Part shown: piece after piece, positions 35,143-44,191 of the stretch
Numbering within the stretch: position 1 is the first letter of the stretch
Layout of the letters: each line of letters starts with the position of its first letter
Assembly: GCF_004212215.1 (NCBI RefSeq)
Contig: NZ_QVFV01000009.1
Location: 62,001 to 126,000, forward strand
Reading direction: 5' to 3'
Length of the DNA: 64,000 nucleotides
Source of the DNA: Leptolyngbya iicbica LK
GTDB taxonomy: Bacteria > Cyanobacteriota > Cyanobacteriia > Phormidesmidales > Phormidesmidaceae
The notes under the pieces: model-generated
What the model saw: only the letters and a program-made list of their open reading frames with translations
Told to the model about the DNA's origin: nothing
The model's database searches: none
Made by a program: the position numbers and the translations under genes

Positions 35143-35490
35143 ATGTTTGTCCGCCTGGCGGAACAGCACAAGAGTTTTGTGCAAGATCTAGTTATGAATT
35201 TGCAAGCTTTATCCATCGTTCTTGAGAACAGAGGATATTTGGCTTCTTGCTATACCTGTGGTGGGCAGATGAACAGTGCATCCTTTATGGTAAGCCTGGG
35301 TGATAGTCATCTGATTCGCTTTTTGGTTTCCGACTATGGCATTACCTGGACGGAAATGCGTGACGATAGAGAGTTGATGAAACTCGAAGGGGCCGAAGCG
35401 ATTAACCAGCTACAAGAATTAGCGGATTTAGTTAAGTTCAGCGTTGAGCCTTCTAACTGCCGACCGACTACGACTGCGGCTCAATCATAG
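35143..35490 (+). CDS. DUF1815 family protein
   Basis: A 115-aa protein with a very strong RBS (GGAAGGAGATAT) before ATG 35143. The sequence matches DUF1815, a highly conserved cyanobacterial family: MFVRLAEQHKSFVQDLVMNL, ENRGYLASCYTCGGQMNSA, FMVSLGDSHLIRFLVSDYG, TWTEMRDDRELMKLEGAEAI. A CYTC cysteine pair is present. The last ~15 residues are variable. No function is established. It probably has its own promoter in the long AT-rich upstream spacer. Confidence 0.9.
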   Translation: MFVRLAEQHKSFVQDLVMNLQALSIVLENRGYLASCYTCGGQMNSASFMVSLGDSHLIRFLVSDYGITWTEMRDDRELMKLEGAEAINQLQELADLVKFSVEPSNCRPTTTAAQS

Positions 35491-35634
35491 TAGTGGTGGG
35501 CCTATCGTGGCCAAGGAAGTGTCTCTAAATTGTGGGACGCTCTTATTTGTTGCTGGGCTCGATGAGTTTTACGTGGCGAACAAGGTTAAGTCATTCAGTT
35601 TCGTTGTCACTTAGTGGTGTTTTCCGGGTTCTGC

Positions 35635-36633
35635 CTAGAAGGTACTCTGAGTAGCGCTATCCTCATTTGGAGTGAGTGGATATTTGCGATCGCCGCCCTC
35701 AGATTTGACTTGTAAGCACAGGGGTGGCGGGCAGGTGATTTGCAACGTAGTGCGCTGGCGAGGATGAGTGAAATTCAGGTGATGGGCGTGCAGGTGGTAG
35801 CCGATATCGCTGGGGATGGGTGACTTGTCAGTGGCCATGGTTTTGAGAGGATGGCCCCCGGACGTATAGAGGGGATCACCCAAGAGTGGATAGCCGATCG
35901 CTGCCAGATGGATTCGAATTTGATGGGGGCGGCCGGTGGCAATGTTGACCTCCAGCAACGTTTGGTGGGCTTGTCGCTGTAAGACGCTACCCTGACTGTA
36001 GGCCCATTTGCCGGATGGGGTCGCGGCGAAAAGGGTTCCCAAACCTGGATATGGAACTGGCCCGATGGGCACTGACACCTCAAACGTATCAGGTAAATCG
36101 CTGGGGCCAATGAGCGCTCGATAGCTTTTGTGAAAATGGGTGGCCGGGCGTTGGCGATCGCTGGCTTGGCGTAACTGACGGCTGAGGTCAGCCCGAGCTA
36201 ACGGCGATCGCGCTAGCAACATCACCCCTGAGGTGCCCCGTCCTAGTCGATGCACGGGGGTGGGCGGGTTCTGGGGAAAGCGCTGCCGCAGTTGGTGTAG
36301 CAGCGTATGTTCCAAAAATTGGCCGCCGGGAAGGACGGGAAGGCCCGAGGGCTTGGCGATCGCCAACAAATCCTCGTCTTCGTAAAGCACGTCGAAGTTC
36401 AGCGGCACGTCAGGTTCTTGCCAGGGAGCGCGATGGTATGCCAAGAGTTGTCCAGTTTGCAGCCGCTGATCGGCATGACCGGGGGTGTCGGCGACGGTGA
36501 CTTGCCCTTGCTCGATGCGGGTGCGCCACTCCTCGCGGGTGGAATGGCGGTAGCGTTGAGCGTAATAGTCCAGCAGGGTTTGTCCGGCAGCCACCGGAGG
36601 AACGCGATCGCGGTAAATCCAGCCTTGGTTCAT
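35635..36633 (-). CDS. RluA-family pseudouridine synthase, catalytic Asp position is Gly
   Basis: 332 aa. The fold is clear: an N-terminal S4-like segment (TRIEQGQVTVAD), VLYEDEDLLAIAKPSGLPVLPG, the active-site loop PVHRLGRGTSGVMLLA, SYRALI, and the late motif TGRPHQIRIHLAAIGYPLLGDPLY. In canonical RluA enzymes the active-site loop reads HRLD-TSG; here codon GGA puts Gly at residue 131. From memory this HRLGRGTSG form recurs in cyanobacterial relatives. The C-terminus is a ~25-residue polar tail. It lies on the same strand as UPF0178 and the AI-2E transporter and could be the last gene of a loose cluster. Confidence 0.85.
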   Translation of the reverse strand: MNQGWIYRDRVPPVAAGQTLLDYYAQRYRHSTREEWRTRIEQGQVTVADTPGHADQRLQTGQLLAYHRAPWQEPDVPLNFDVLYEDEDLLAIAKPSGLPVLPGGQFLEHTLLHQLRQRFPQNPPTPVHRLGRGTSGVMLLARSPLARADLSRQLRQASDRQRPATHFHKSYRALIGPSDLPDTFEVSVPIGPVPYPGLGTLFAATPSGKWAYSQGSVLQRQAHQTLLEVNIATGRPHQIRIHLAAIGYPLLGDPLYTSGGHPLKTMATDKSPIPSDIGYHLHAHHLNFTHPRQRTTLQITCPPPLCLQVKSEGGDRKYPLTPNEDSATQSTF

Positions 36634-36663
36634 AGGGGGGATCAGGATGACAGGCAGCGAGGG

Positions 36664-37110
36664 TCAGGTGTGTTGGGTGAGAAAGCGATCGAGTTGGTTG
36701 GCAAAGGCTTCGCGATCGCGGGCGTGAAAGGGCGGTGTGCCACCTGTTTCGACACCACTATTGCGTAACTCGTCCAAAAAGTTGCGCATTGAGAGCCGTT
36801 GGCGAATGATGCCGCGATCTAAAAATTCGCCTCGGGGGGTGAGGGCGTAAGCGGCTTGGGCGATCGCCTCCGCTGCGAGAGGAATGTCTGCCGTGATGAC
36901 CAGGTCCCCTGCTTTGAGGTGCTGCACGATGTAGGTGTCTGCCACGTCGAGGCCCGCTTTAACCTGCACCGCTTCAATCAAATCAGACGCTGGAATGGTC
37001 AATTCTTGATTAGCGACTAGGGTGGTGGCGACGCTGACGCGCCGCGCTGCCCGAAAGATAATTTCTTTAATGACGCGCGGGCAAGCATCGGCATCGACCC
37101 AGATATGCAT
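36664..37110 (-). CDS. UPF0178 (YaiI/YqxD, DUF188) family protein
   Basis: 148 aa. Starts [16 protein letters not shown], the family signature, with [36 protein letters not shown] in sequence, and [18 protein letters not shown] near the C-terminus. The acidic residues in DADAC and TADIPLA fit a PIN-like nuclease fold, though activity is unproven. It starts 26 nt after the AI-2E transporter stop and ends 30 nt before the RluA-like start, so the three may be co-transcribed. Confidence 0.92.
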   Translation of the reverse strand: MHIWVDADACPRVIKEIIFRAARRVSVATTLVANQELTIPASDLIEAVQVKAGLDVADTYIVQHLKAGDLVITADIPLAAEAIAQAAYALTPRGEFLDRGIIRQRLSMRNFLDELRNSGVETGGTPPFHARDREAFANQLDRFLTQHT

Positions 37111-37136
37111 GGTGACGTTCCTGTCGGGTGGGCATT

Positions 37137-38342
37137 TTACGGTTCCGGCGGGGGGGCGATCGCGGTCGCAGCGGTCGCAGACGTATCCATGCCATTACCA
37201 TTGGCGGATTTGTCGGGCGATGGTGATATCGCGGCGGCAGCATCGTGGTCTTGGCGGGCAATCCGAATGGCTGCAAGGGCCTCTTTGACGACGACGGCGA
37301 TCGGCACCGCCACAATGACTCCCAGCAGTCCGCCAATGCGCACCCCGGATAACAGTGCAATGAACACCCAAAACGGATTCAAGCCGGTAAAACTGCCCAA
37401 CACTCTGGGAGCCAAAACGTTTTCGACCAATTGTTGCACCAGGGCCGACACCAACAGCACTTTGACCGCAATGCCGATATCGCGCAGACCGACCAGCAGC
37501 GTGACGATAATGATGCTGACGGTGCCCCCAAAAGGGATCAACGCCGCGAGGCCAATGCTGATGCCAAACAACAGACCAAAGGGGACTTGCAGGGCAACAT
37601 AAATCACGGTCAGCGTAGTGCCCATGAGTGACGCGACTACCACCTGCCCCAAAAAGTAGTTGCGAAAGCTCTGCCGTAGGGTTTCAGAAAAGAGCTCTTG
37701 CGCCTTGCCCGGTAGCCAGATGACGATGCCGCCCCACACGTCATCACCGTGCTGTAACAGGTAAAAGGTCAGCACGATCGCGAGCACCACATCCAGCAAT
37801 TTGTTGGCCGTGAAGAGAGCGACGCCAAAGGTCAGGTTGAGTGCTTCGCCGGCGATCGCTTCAAACCGGACTTTGAGGCGATCGTTAATCTGGCTAATCA
37901 CCCCGTCCAGGTTAAAGGGGAGTCCCCAGGCTTCAAAGCGACTATCGAGCATCAGCAGTTGTCCTTTGCCGGAGTCAAACCATTCCGGCAATTTAGTCAC
38001 CAACTGCTGCGCCTGTTCAAACACCAGCGGGAAGATCGTGATGCCCACCGTCAAAAAGGTCACGATCGCCCCCAGGAGCACCACAACGGAGGCAATGCCG
38101 CGACGAATGCCTAATCGCCGCAACCAGCTGACAGGGTAGCCCAGCAAAAACGCCAACAGTGACGCAATGATCACTGCCACTAAAATTTCCCGAAAGTAAT
38201 CAAAAATGCGAGCCAAAGCCCACACGTTAAGAACTGCTAGCGGCGCGGCCAGCAAGATCACCAGTGTGCGAGCAAATGGCCCGAGCGACTGCCACCAGCG
38301 CGCGATCCAACTCTCAGCGTGGGTAGGGGTGACATGGGTCAT
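37137..38342 (-). CDS. AI-2E family transporter (PerM-like)
   Basis: 401 aa. Hydrophobic helices lie near residues 25-45, 50-70 and 80-105, then a soluble ~80-residue segment, then a bundle with [20 protein letters not shown] and the late [32 protein letters not shown] block that defines the family. Members are annotated for autoinducer-2 or ion/proton export, but specificity is variable and cannot be inferred here. The C-terminal ~50 residues are polar. First gene of a possible three-gene minus-strand run. Confidence 0.88.
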   Translation of the reverse strand: MTHVTPTHAESWIARWWQSLGPFARTLVILLAAPLAVLNVWALARIFDYFREILVAVIIASLLAFLLGYPVSWLRRLGIRRGIASVVVLLGAIVTFLTVGITIFPLVFEQAQQLVTKLPEWFDSGKGQLLMLDSRFEAWGLPFNLDGVISQINDRLKVRFEAIAGEALNLTFGVALFTANKLLDVVLAIVLTFYLLQHGDDVWGGIVIWLPGKAQELFSETLRQSFRNYFLGQVVVASLMGTTLTVIYVALQVPFGLLFGISIGLAALIPFGGTVSIIIVTLLVGLRDIGIAVKVLLVSALVQQLVENVLAPRVLGSFTGLNPFWVFIALLSGVRIGGLLGVIVAVPIAVVVKEALAAIRIARQDHDAAAAISPSPDKSANGNGMDTSATAATAIAPPPEP

Positions 38343-38601
38343 AGGTTTGGCGGCCCCCAGACGGCGTGCGTTTTTTTAGTTTATGGCGACGACGATAAAA
38401 TCGTTTAACGCAAATTTAGCCCACCGCCACAAAGACTGATTCAAGTTTGCTAGCAGCCTCCTGCCGCCCTGGAGTCTCGCATGAGCTGAGGAATATGGCA
38501 AAAAAAGAAACTGAGCCTGTAACTCATTAATCTATCCACCCATCCAAGGCTTCCGACTGGGTTGTGATTTGATCGGCGATCGCTGCTGTGCAGGACGCTC
38601 G

Positions 38602-40086
38602 TTACAGATCGCCAAAGCCTTTCTTTTTCTTGTTCTTTTTCTTCTTTTTGCCGCCGCCGCCCATGCCGGGATAGCCACGAAAGCCCGGTTGGGCGCCGCC
38701 GCCCATGCCCGGAAAGCCACCGCCCATGCCCGGAAAACCACCCCCCATGCCGGGGAAGCCGCCGCCCATGCCGGGCATCCCCATCTGGCCGGAGCCCATT
38801 TGCTGCATCATGGTGCGCATCTTTTGGAAGTCGCTGACCAGCTTGCTCACGTCCTTATCTTGGTAGCCCGAGCCACGAGCGATGCGGCGGCGACGGCTGG
38901 GTGAACTGGAGAGCAATTCTGGGTTTTTGCGCTCTTCCTTGGTCATAGATTTGATCATGGCTTCGACCCGGCGCAGTTGGGTTTCGCCCTGTTGCAACTG
39001 ATCGTCGGAGATTTTGCCCGCCATCCCCGGAATCATCTTCATGATGCCGCCGAGGGAGCCCATATTTTTCATCAGGCGGGTCTGCTTGAGGAAGTCATCG
39101 AAGTCGAATTTCGCTTCTAGAATTTTTTCTTGGAGCTTTTCGGCATCGGCAATATCCACCGCTTCCTGGGCTTTTTCCACCAGGGTGAGCACGTCGCCCA
39201 TGCCCAGAATGCGGGAAGCCATGCGATCGGGATAGAAGGGCTGCAGCGCCTCAACTTTCTCCCCCACGCCGATGAATTTGATCGGCTGGCCGGAAATTTG
39301 TCGCACAGAAAGCGCCGCACCACCGCGCGAGTCGCCGTCCATTTTGGTGAGAATGGCCCCAGTGATCCCGATCTCTTCATGAAAGCTGCGGGTCAGGTTG
39401 GCGGCTTCTTGCCCGGTCATGGCATCCACCACCAGCAGCACCTCATCAGGCTGCACGGCTTCCTTGATCTGGGCCAGTTCCGCCATCATTTTGGGGTCAA
39501 TTTGCAGACGGCCAGCCGTATCCACAATGACGGTGTCGATGCCGTCTTCTTTGGCTTTGGCGACTCCCTGGCGGGCAATCTCGACGGGGTTGGCATCCGT
39601 GCCCAGGTCAAAGACGGGAATGTCGATCTGTTTTCCCAGGGTGATGAGCTGATCCACGGCGGCGGGACGGTAGACGTCGGTGGCGACCATCATGGCCGAT
39701 CGCGATTCTTTGCGCAGGTGCAAGGCGAGTTTGGCGGTCGCGGTAGTTTTACCCGTCCCCTGCAAGCCCGCCATCAAAATCACCGTTGGCGCGGTTTCTG
39801 CCTTCGCCAGGGGAGCGTTGGTTTCCCCCATCAGTTTCGTCAGCTCGTCGTTGACGATTTTGATGAACTGCTGACCCGGATTCACGCCCGAAACGACTTC
39901 CGCCCCTAGCGCTTGCGCTTGCACTTCGGCCACAAATGCTTTGACCACTTGCAGGTTGACATCCGCCTCTAGCAGCGCGCGACGGACATCCCGCAACGCT
40001 TCCTGAATATTGGCTTCGCTGATTTTGTCTTGGCCTCGGAGCTTTTTCCAGGCCGAGTCAAATCGTTCAGAAAGGGCTTCAAACAT
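38602..40086 (-). CDS. ffh: Signal recognition particle protein Ffh (SRP54)
   Basis: 494 aa. N domain with ALLEADVN, G domain with P-loop GLQGTGKTTATAKLAL, DTAGRLQID and TKMDGDSRGGAALS, then the Met-rich M domain (IMKMIPGMAGKI, SPSRRRRIARGSG). Ffh with SRP RNA targets membrane proteins co-translationally to FtsY and the translocon. The C-terminus ends in a Gly/Met/Phe/Pro repeat (FPGMGGG units) and a Lys-rich tail, longer than the minimal M domain. I found no SRP RNA gene nearby. Confidence 0.97.
   Translation of the reverse strand: MFEALSERFDSAWKKLRGQDKISEANIQEALRDVRRALLEADVNLQVVKAFVAEVQAQALGAEVVSGVNPGQQFIKIVNDELTKLMGETNAPLAKAETAPTVILMAGLQGTGKTTATAKLALHLRKESRSAMMVATDVYRPAAVDQLITLGKQIDIPVFDLGTDANPVEIARQGVAKAKEDGIDTVIVDTAGRLQIDPKMMAELAQIKEAVQPDEVLLVVDAMTGQEAANLTRSFHEEIGITGAILTKMDGDSRGGAALSVRQISGQPIKFIGVGEKVEALQPFYPDRMASRILGMGDVLTLVEKAQEAVDIADAEKLQEKILEAKFDFDDFLKQTRLMKNMGSLGGIMKMIPGMAGKISDDQLQQGETQLRRVEAMIKSMTKEERKNPELLSSSPSRRRRIARGSGYQDKDVSKLVSDFQKMRTMMQQMGSGQMGMPGMGGGFPGMGGGFPGMGGGFPGMGGGAQPGFRGYPGMGGGGKKKKKNKKKKGFGDL
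38700..38785. repeat. 21-bp tandem repeats inside ffh
   Basis: About four units of the 21-bp motif coding for GMGGGFP are arranged in tandem near the 3' end of ffh. Units differ by a few silent bases. Copy number could vary between strains. Confidence 0.7.
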
Positions 40087-40411
40087 AAGTCAATTTGCTG
40101 CAAGTTAGCGGAAACGAAGGTTAAAGTAGGCAAAATAGTCGTTGAGTACCTTGCCGTTTTAACGGTTTTTCAGAATCTCTATTGTAAGGGGTTGATGCCT
40201 TGGACTATGGCTTTGATGCCGACGGGTTTCTGGAAAATTGCTCTGACCCGCTGTAGGGGTAGGCGTATTGCAGGCCAAGGGGTAAGTGGGCAAGGTGCAT
40301 CAGAGTCTTCAGCTGAACCGCCGATTCAAATTCTTCCGAGACTTGTCGCAGATGGATGACGGACACGCTGTCTTGGGATCGACCAATCATGATCAGCAGG
40401 GGAACCCCACA
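40087..40411. other. Divergent spacer, ffh / GAF-like gene
   Basis: The 325 bp hold the promoters of both divergent genes. The GAF-like reading frame extends back to 40286 through this DNA, but a better RBS places its start at 40412. No other element is seen. Confidence 0.4.
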
Positions 40412-42634
40412 ATGCCAGATGGTCAAGCAAAGCAGTCACCGCAATTTGAACCCGTGACCGTACCGAGTTGGTGGTCGGTGCTGGAGCACCACAGTCGGCT
40501 GCTGGTGGCCGCGATCGATATTGCCACCCACCGCATTGAGTGGACCAGCGATCGCTTTCGGCAGTTGGTCGGCATGGTGGATGCGCCGCCATCGCTAGGG
40601 GCGGCTGTGTTGCAGCGACTGTCGCCCGATGATCAGCTGTGGGTACGCGAGCGGATTCGGCGGCATATTTTGAACGCGATTTTGACCGAACGCTATGGGC
40701 AGAGCGACCTGTTGCCCTCGCGCTGGCTGCATGAGTCGTTAATTGTCTCGGTGAGTTCGCTGGATGGCGATCGCGCCCGCTTTGTGGAATTTACCGTGAG
40801 TAGCGATCGCCTCCAACTGCTGACCCTGGACCCGGCAGTGCAAGCGGCTTTGGATCGCTGCTGGCCGGAATCGCCGGAGGCGGGTGAGGTGTTACAGCAG
40901 CTCCAAGATGCCCATTCGCCGTTGCAAGCGGTGTTGCAGTTGCTCAACCCGCAAACCTACACCGCCAGTGGAGTGGTTTTGGTTGAGGGAATGGACGTTA
41001 GCGATCGCGAGGTCACGCAACGGCTGATCCACTTGTTGCTAGATCGCGAATCGATTTTGCAACCCCGCCGCTTTTTGCAGGCCAATACGCTGCTGAAGCG
41101 GCTATTTCGCGCCACCGATAGCTTTATTCTCACGGCTGAAGATAGCAACGCCGCCTTATATTTGGATTTGGACAAACCCGAGTGGACGACGCATCCGCTG
41201 CCCGCCGACTGCCTACAAGAATCGGTGTTGTTCAAAGCGGCCTCTGCAGGCACTGTGCTGAATCTGAAGGATTTGAGCGTACCGTGTTTGTCGGCTTGCG
41301 AACCGATGCTGCGCCAGCGCGGTGCCCAGTCACTGTTAATCTTGCCCCTGGTGCTGAAATCAGTCCGTCTACAAGACTCGCCCCAGTTGCTAGGCGTAGT
41401 GGGAGTGATGAGCGACCAACCTGATGCCTTTGATGCGATCGACGAGCACAATGGCAAAACCCTGGCTCCGGCCTTGACCATTGCCATGCGCCAAAGCGTC
41501 AACGAGCGATTTATTCACATTCACGAATCGGTGCGGTGGCGATTTGAAGAAGAAGCTGAGCGGCGCAGCTTGGGCTTGCCGCCCGCGCCCATCACCTTTC
41601 GCGAAGTGTATCCGCTCTATGGCATTTCCGATATTCGCGGCTCTTCTAACGAACGCAATCGGGCCATTCAGCAAGATTTACTGACCCAGTTTCGGCTGGC
41701 GCTGGCGATCGCGACGGCAGTGTACGAAGCCACCCAGACGGCGTTTGCGGCGCAATTTAAGCAAGATCTGCAAGCCACGATTGAGCAGCTCCAGCAAGGT
41801 ATCACGGTCGATGCCGAGATTACGCTCTTGCGATATCTGCAAGAAAATTTAGAAGCCCACTTCGACTTTTTCAAAACCTGTGGGGAGACTGTGCGGTCGG
41901 CGATCGCGGCCTATGACGCGGCTAAAGATAACGAACATGACTGTGTGTACGATGCGCGATCGCGCTATGACCAGACCGTGCAGCACATCAACCTTTCACT
42001 GCGCGATACCTGGCAACGCTGGCAGCGCACTATGCAGTGTGTCTCGCCCCACTACTGCGACATCGAAGCGACTGACGGCATTGATCACATGATTTATGCG
42101 GGCAGCGCCATTGATCAGCGATTTTCATCCTTTCATCTGCGGAGTTTGCGGTACGAGCAGCTCCGGGCCGTTTGTGCCTGTGCTCGCACGGGCTTTCGAC
42201 TCAAGGCAGAACACGCTACTGATATGGACCTGACTCACCTGGTTTTAGTGCAAGACAGCACGGTAGATATCACCCACGACGAAAGCACTGAACGGTTGTT
42301 TGACGTGCGGGGCACCCGCGACACCCGCTATGAAATCGTGAAAAAGCGCATCGACAAAGCCCTTGATGCCACGACCCACGATCGCATTACTCAACCCGGC
42401 TGCCTCACGCTCGTCTATTCCACCAATGAGGAATGGAAGGAATATCAGGAGTATCTGCGTTATTTGCAGCGCGAAGGCTGGGTCGGCAGCGATATCGAAC
42501 AGGGTGCAGTGGAACCGTTGCAAGGCGTCACGGGGCTGAAATTTGCCCGCGTCACCGTGTTAGATGCACCACCTCAGCAGGACGAGCTTCAACCGATGGA
42601 TGCCTCTCGTAATCACCATAAAGCGGAAGTCTGA
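40412..42634 (+). CDS. Large GAF-domain-like protein of unknown function, 740 aa
   Basis: ATG 40412 has AGGGGAA about 9 nt upstream; earlier in-frame starts (40286, 40352) lack one. No catalytic domain is recognised. Residues ~240-380 have the alternating pattern of a GAF-like ligand-binding domain (ASAGTVLNLKDLSVPC, QSLLILPLVLKSV). The middle contains EVYPLYGISDIRGSSNERNR, a motif I recall from unannotated GAF proteins of cyanobacteria and Bacteroidetes. The C-terminal third has several Cys and His (CVSPHYCDIEATDGID). It is predicted cytosolic with no membrane segment. It may be a sensory protein, but no output domain is visible. The stop codon overlaps a 13-bp hairpin. Confidence 0.75.
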   Translation: MPDGQAKQSPQFEPVTVPSWWSVLEHHSRLLVAAIDIATHRIEWTSDRFRQLVGMVDAPPSLGAAVLQRLSPDDQLWVRERIRRHILNAILTERYGQSDLLPSRWLHESLIVSVSSLDGDRARFVEFTVSSDRLQLLTLDPAVQAALDRCWPESPEAGEVLQQLQDAHSPLQAVLQLLNPQTYTASGVVLVEGMDVSDREVTQRLIHLLLDRESILQPRRFLQANTLLKRLFRATDSFILTAEDSNAALYLDLDKPEWTTHPLPADCLQESVLFKAASAGTVLNLKDLSVPCLSACEPMLRQRGAQSLLILPLVLKSVRLQDSPQLLGVVGVMSDQPDAFDAIDEHNGKTLAPALTIAMRQSVNERFIHIHESVRWRFEEEAERRSLGLPPAPITFREVYPLYGISDIRGSSNERNRAIQQDLLTQFRLALAIATAVYEATQTAFAAQFKQDLQATIEQLQQGITVDAEITLLRYLQENLEAHFDFFKTCGETVRSAIAAYDAAKDNEHDCVYDARSRYDQTVQHINLSLRDTWQRWQRTMQCVSPHYCDIEATDGIDHMIYAGSAIDQRFSSFHLRSLRYEQLRAVCACARTGFRLKAEHATDMDLTHLVLVQDSTVDITHDESTERLFDVRGTRDTRYEIVKKRIDKALDATTHDRITQPGCLTLVYSTNEEWKEYQEYLRYLQREGWVGSDIEQGAVEPLQGVTGLKFARVTVLDAPPQQDELQPMDASRNHHKAEV

Positions 42635-42661
42635 TTGGCGCCACCAGACCAATCAGACTTC
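42626..42661. terminator. 13-bp hairpin between convergent genes
   Basis: Arms GAAGTCTGATTGG and CCAATCAGACTTC flank a 10-nt loop. The left arm contains the TGA stop (42632-42634) of the GAF-like gene, and the CpcS-like gene ends 22 nt beyond the right arm. No T run follows, but the position suggests a shared bidirectional terminator. Confidence 0.6.
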
Positions 42662-42682
42662 AAGATAACTGCTATACATGGC

Positions 42683-43240
42683 CTAGGGCTGCTTTTGCTC
42701 GACGCCAAACCCAGCTAACCGCACCGTTTCGAGTGGCGCGTGATCGACTGGGGGGCGCTGATAATTCAAAATGCGGCGAATGCGCAGGGTCGGATTCACC
42801 AGCGTGATGGAGTCCACTGAAACGACCTGGGTGTAGCGGGTTGTCATCAGCAGTTCGCGATGGTGCAGGCCAAAGCGAAAGTGGGAAATGATGGGCTTGG
42901 CCTCTTCATAGGCGCGATCGCGCAAATAATCTCCTTCCAAAAAGCCGTCGCCCGTGAGTCGGGGGACAAACAGCATGCGCAGTTCTTGACTCACCTCTTC
43001 GCCCGTTTCAGAAACGGTGTGAAAGCCGAGGCGAAATCCTGGCATGGTGTCGATGTCCTCGACCTCGCCATACTGGTTATCCGACAACACTTTTTCTTTG
43101 AGGTCGCGGGTGATGGGGGCCACGGCGAATTCCGTACGCGATCGCTCGACTTCTTGATGGGTCAGGTAGTGATAGGTGCGCTCAGTCACCCATTCGCCCA
43201 CACAGCAGTCAAAAAAGTCGTAAAACGGTTGAATATCCAT
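42683..43240 (-). CDS. Phycobiliprotein chromophore lyase, CpcS/CpeS family
   Basis: 185 aa. The start DIQPFYDFFDCCVGEWVTERT and YHYLTHQEVERSRTEF match the CpcS/CpeS lipocalin-like family, as do LRMLFVPRL, GDYLRDRAYEEAKPIISHF and RYTQVVSVDSITLVNPTLR-IRRILNY. These lyases attach phycocyanobilin or related bilins to cysteines of phycobiliproteins. The subtype (CpcS, CpcU or a third class) cannot be settled by eye. No phycobiliprotein gene is near. On the same strand as DUF3611 but with a ~210-bp gap. Confidence 0.8.
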   Translation of the reverse strand: MDIQPFYDFFDCCVGEWVTERTYHYLTHQEVERSRTEFAVAPITRDLKEKVLSDNQYGEVEDIDTMPGFRLGFHTVSETGEEVSQELRMLFVPRLTGDGFLEGDYLRDRAYEEAKPIISHFRFGLHHRELLMTTRYTQVVSVDSITLVNPTLRIRRILNYQRPPVDHAPLETVRLAGFGVEQKQP

Positions 43241-43448
43241 GGTGCGATCGCCCCAGCCATGTCGTGCTCACTATTGCATGTTAAGCCATCTATGCAATGG
43301 TTTCGCCCGTTCAGTTACGGTTGGCAATGGTCTCATTGCGGCGAGTAAAACTTGAGGGGCCCATCGTGATTTGCGGTGCTTGGGGGCTGCTTCACAGCTT
43401 CACAACCCAAAAATCAGGTAAAGCGGGGACGGTTCCCTGAGATGAGCT

Positions 43449-44030
43449 CTAAGTATTGTCCAAAGAATTCATAATCCACAATGTCAACACCAACCCGACA
43501 AAATGGGCGAGCAGAATATTGGTATTGGCCTGGATGACAAAAATATCGAGAGGCTGTACATATTGGCTGACGTTGCCCGGCGCCCCAAACACGGCTGCGC
43601 CTTGGGGCTGAGACAGCGCTTTTGCCAGGAGGGCTCCGACAGTGGCTTCTGCGCCCAGCAGGGTGGCGAGCATGCCGCCGAGGCTCATGAACAGGCCAAT
43701 TTTCAACGTGCGGATGGCGTCTTTGGGTTTGGGGCGTTTGGTCTCGTCGCGGCTGCGGAGTTGTCGGCCCAGGCGAGTGTAGCGAAAGGCCCAAAACGCG
43801 CTAACAAAGACGGTGATTTGCCCCACTGACGTGAAAAAGAGTCCGGCCCCAGCCCCAGGATTATTGCCACCACTGCGGGCCGAGAGGCTGGCGATCGCAA
43901 ACAACAATGCCAAACTCGCAATCACCCCCAAGACAATCTGGGCCCAAAAACTAATCCAGCCAAAGCGCCGAAACGCGCCGGAGATGCGGCGAATGGCTGG
44001 GGGCAATGAATACTCTAGCTCTTGGGTCAT
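43449..44030 (-). CDS. DUF3611 family membrane protein
   Basis: 193 aa. Pattern typical of DUF3611: LPPAIRRISGAFRRFGWISF, WAQIVLGVIASLALLFAIAS, GLFFTSVGQITVFVSAFWAF-RYTRLGR, then KIGLFMSLGGMLATLLGAEA and NTNILLAHFVGLVLTLWI. Four membrane helices with a short basic loop (SRDETKRPKPKDA) between the second and third. Widespread in cyanobacteria and plastids; function not established. Divergent from tldD. Confidence 0.85.
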   Translation of the reverse strand: MTQELEYSLPPAIRRISGAFRRFGWISFWAQIVLGVIASLALLFAIASLSARSGGNNPGAGAGLFFTSVGQITVFVSAFWAFRYTRLGRQLRSRDETKRPKPKDAIRTLKIGLFMSLGGMLATLLGAEATVGALLAKALSQPQGAAVFGAPGNVSQYVQPLDIFVIQANTNILLAHFVGLVLTLWIMNSLDNT

Positions 44031-44191
44031 GGCGGCAAGCTCAGCCGGAATCTCGGTTCACAACAGGGAGGATAACAGCCACAAAGCTGTAGTTGTGATT
44101 CTAGACTACTCCTGGTTGGGGGCACCGATTTGGAAAAAGAGCGGCACAATAGTTAAAGTTCAAGTCGGGCGACCAATTGGAGGCTACTGGC

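Noticed and set aside
36307-36768. 153-codon + strand frame spanning the RluA/UPF0178 junction
   Set aside because: Antisense to two well-supported genes and without family resemblance.
38569-39909. Long + strand frames opposite ffh
   Set aside because: Ffh is unambiguous on the minus strand; the His/Gly-rich opposite frames are composition artefacts.
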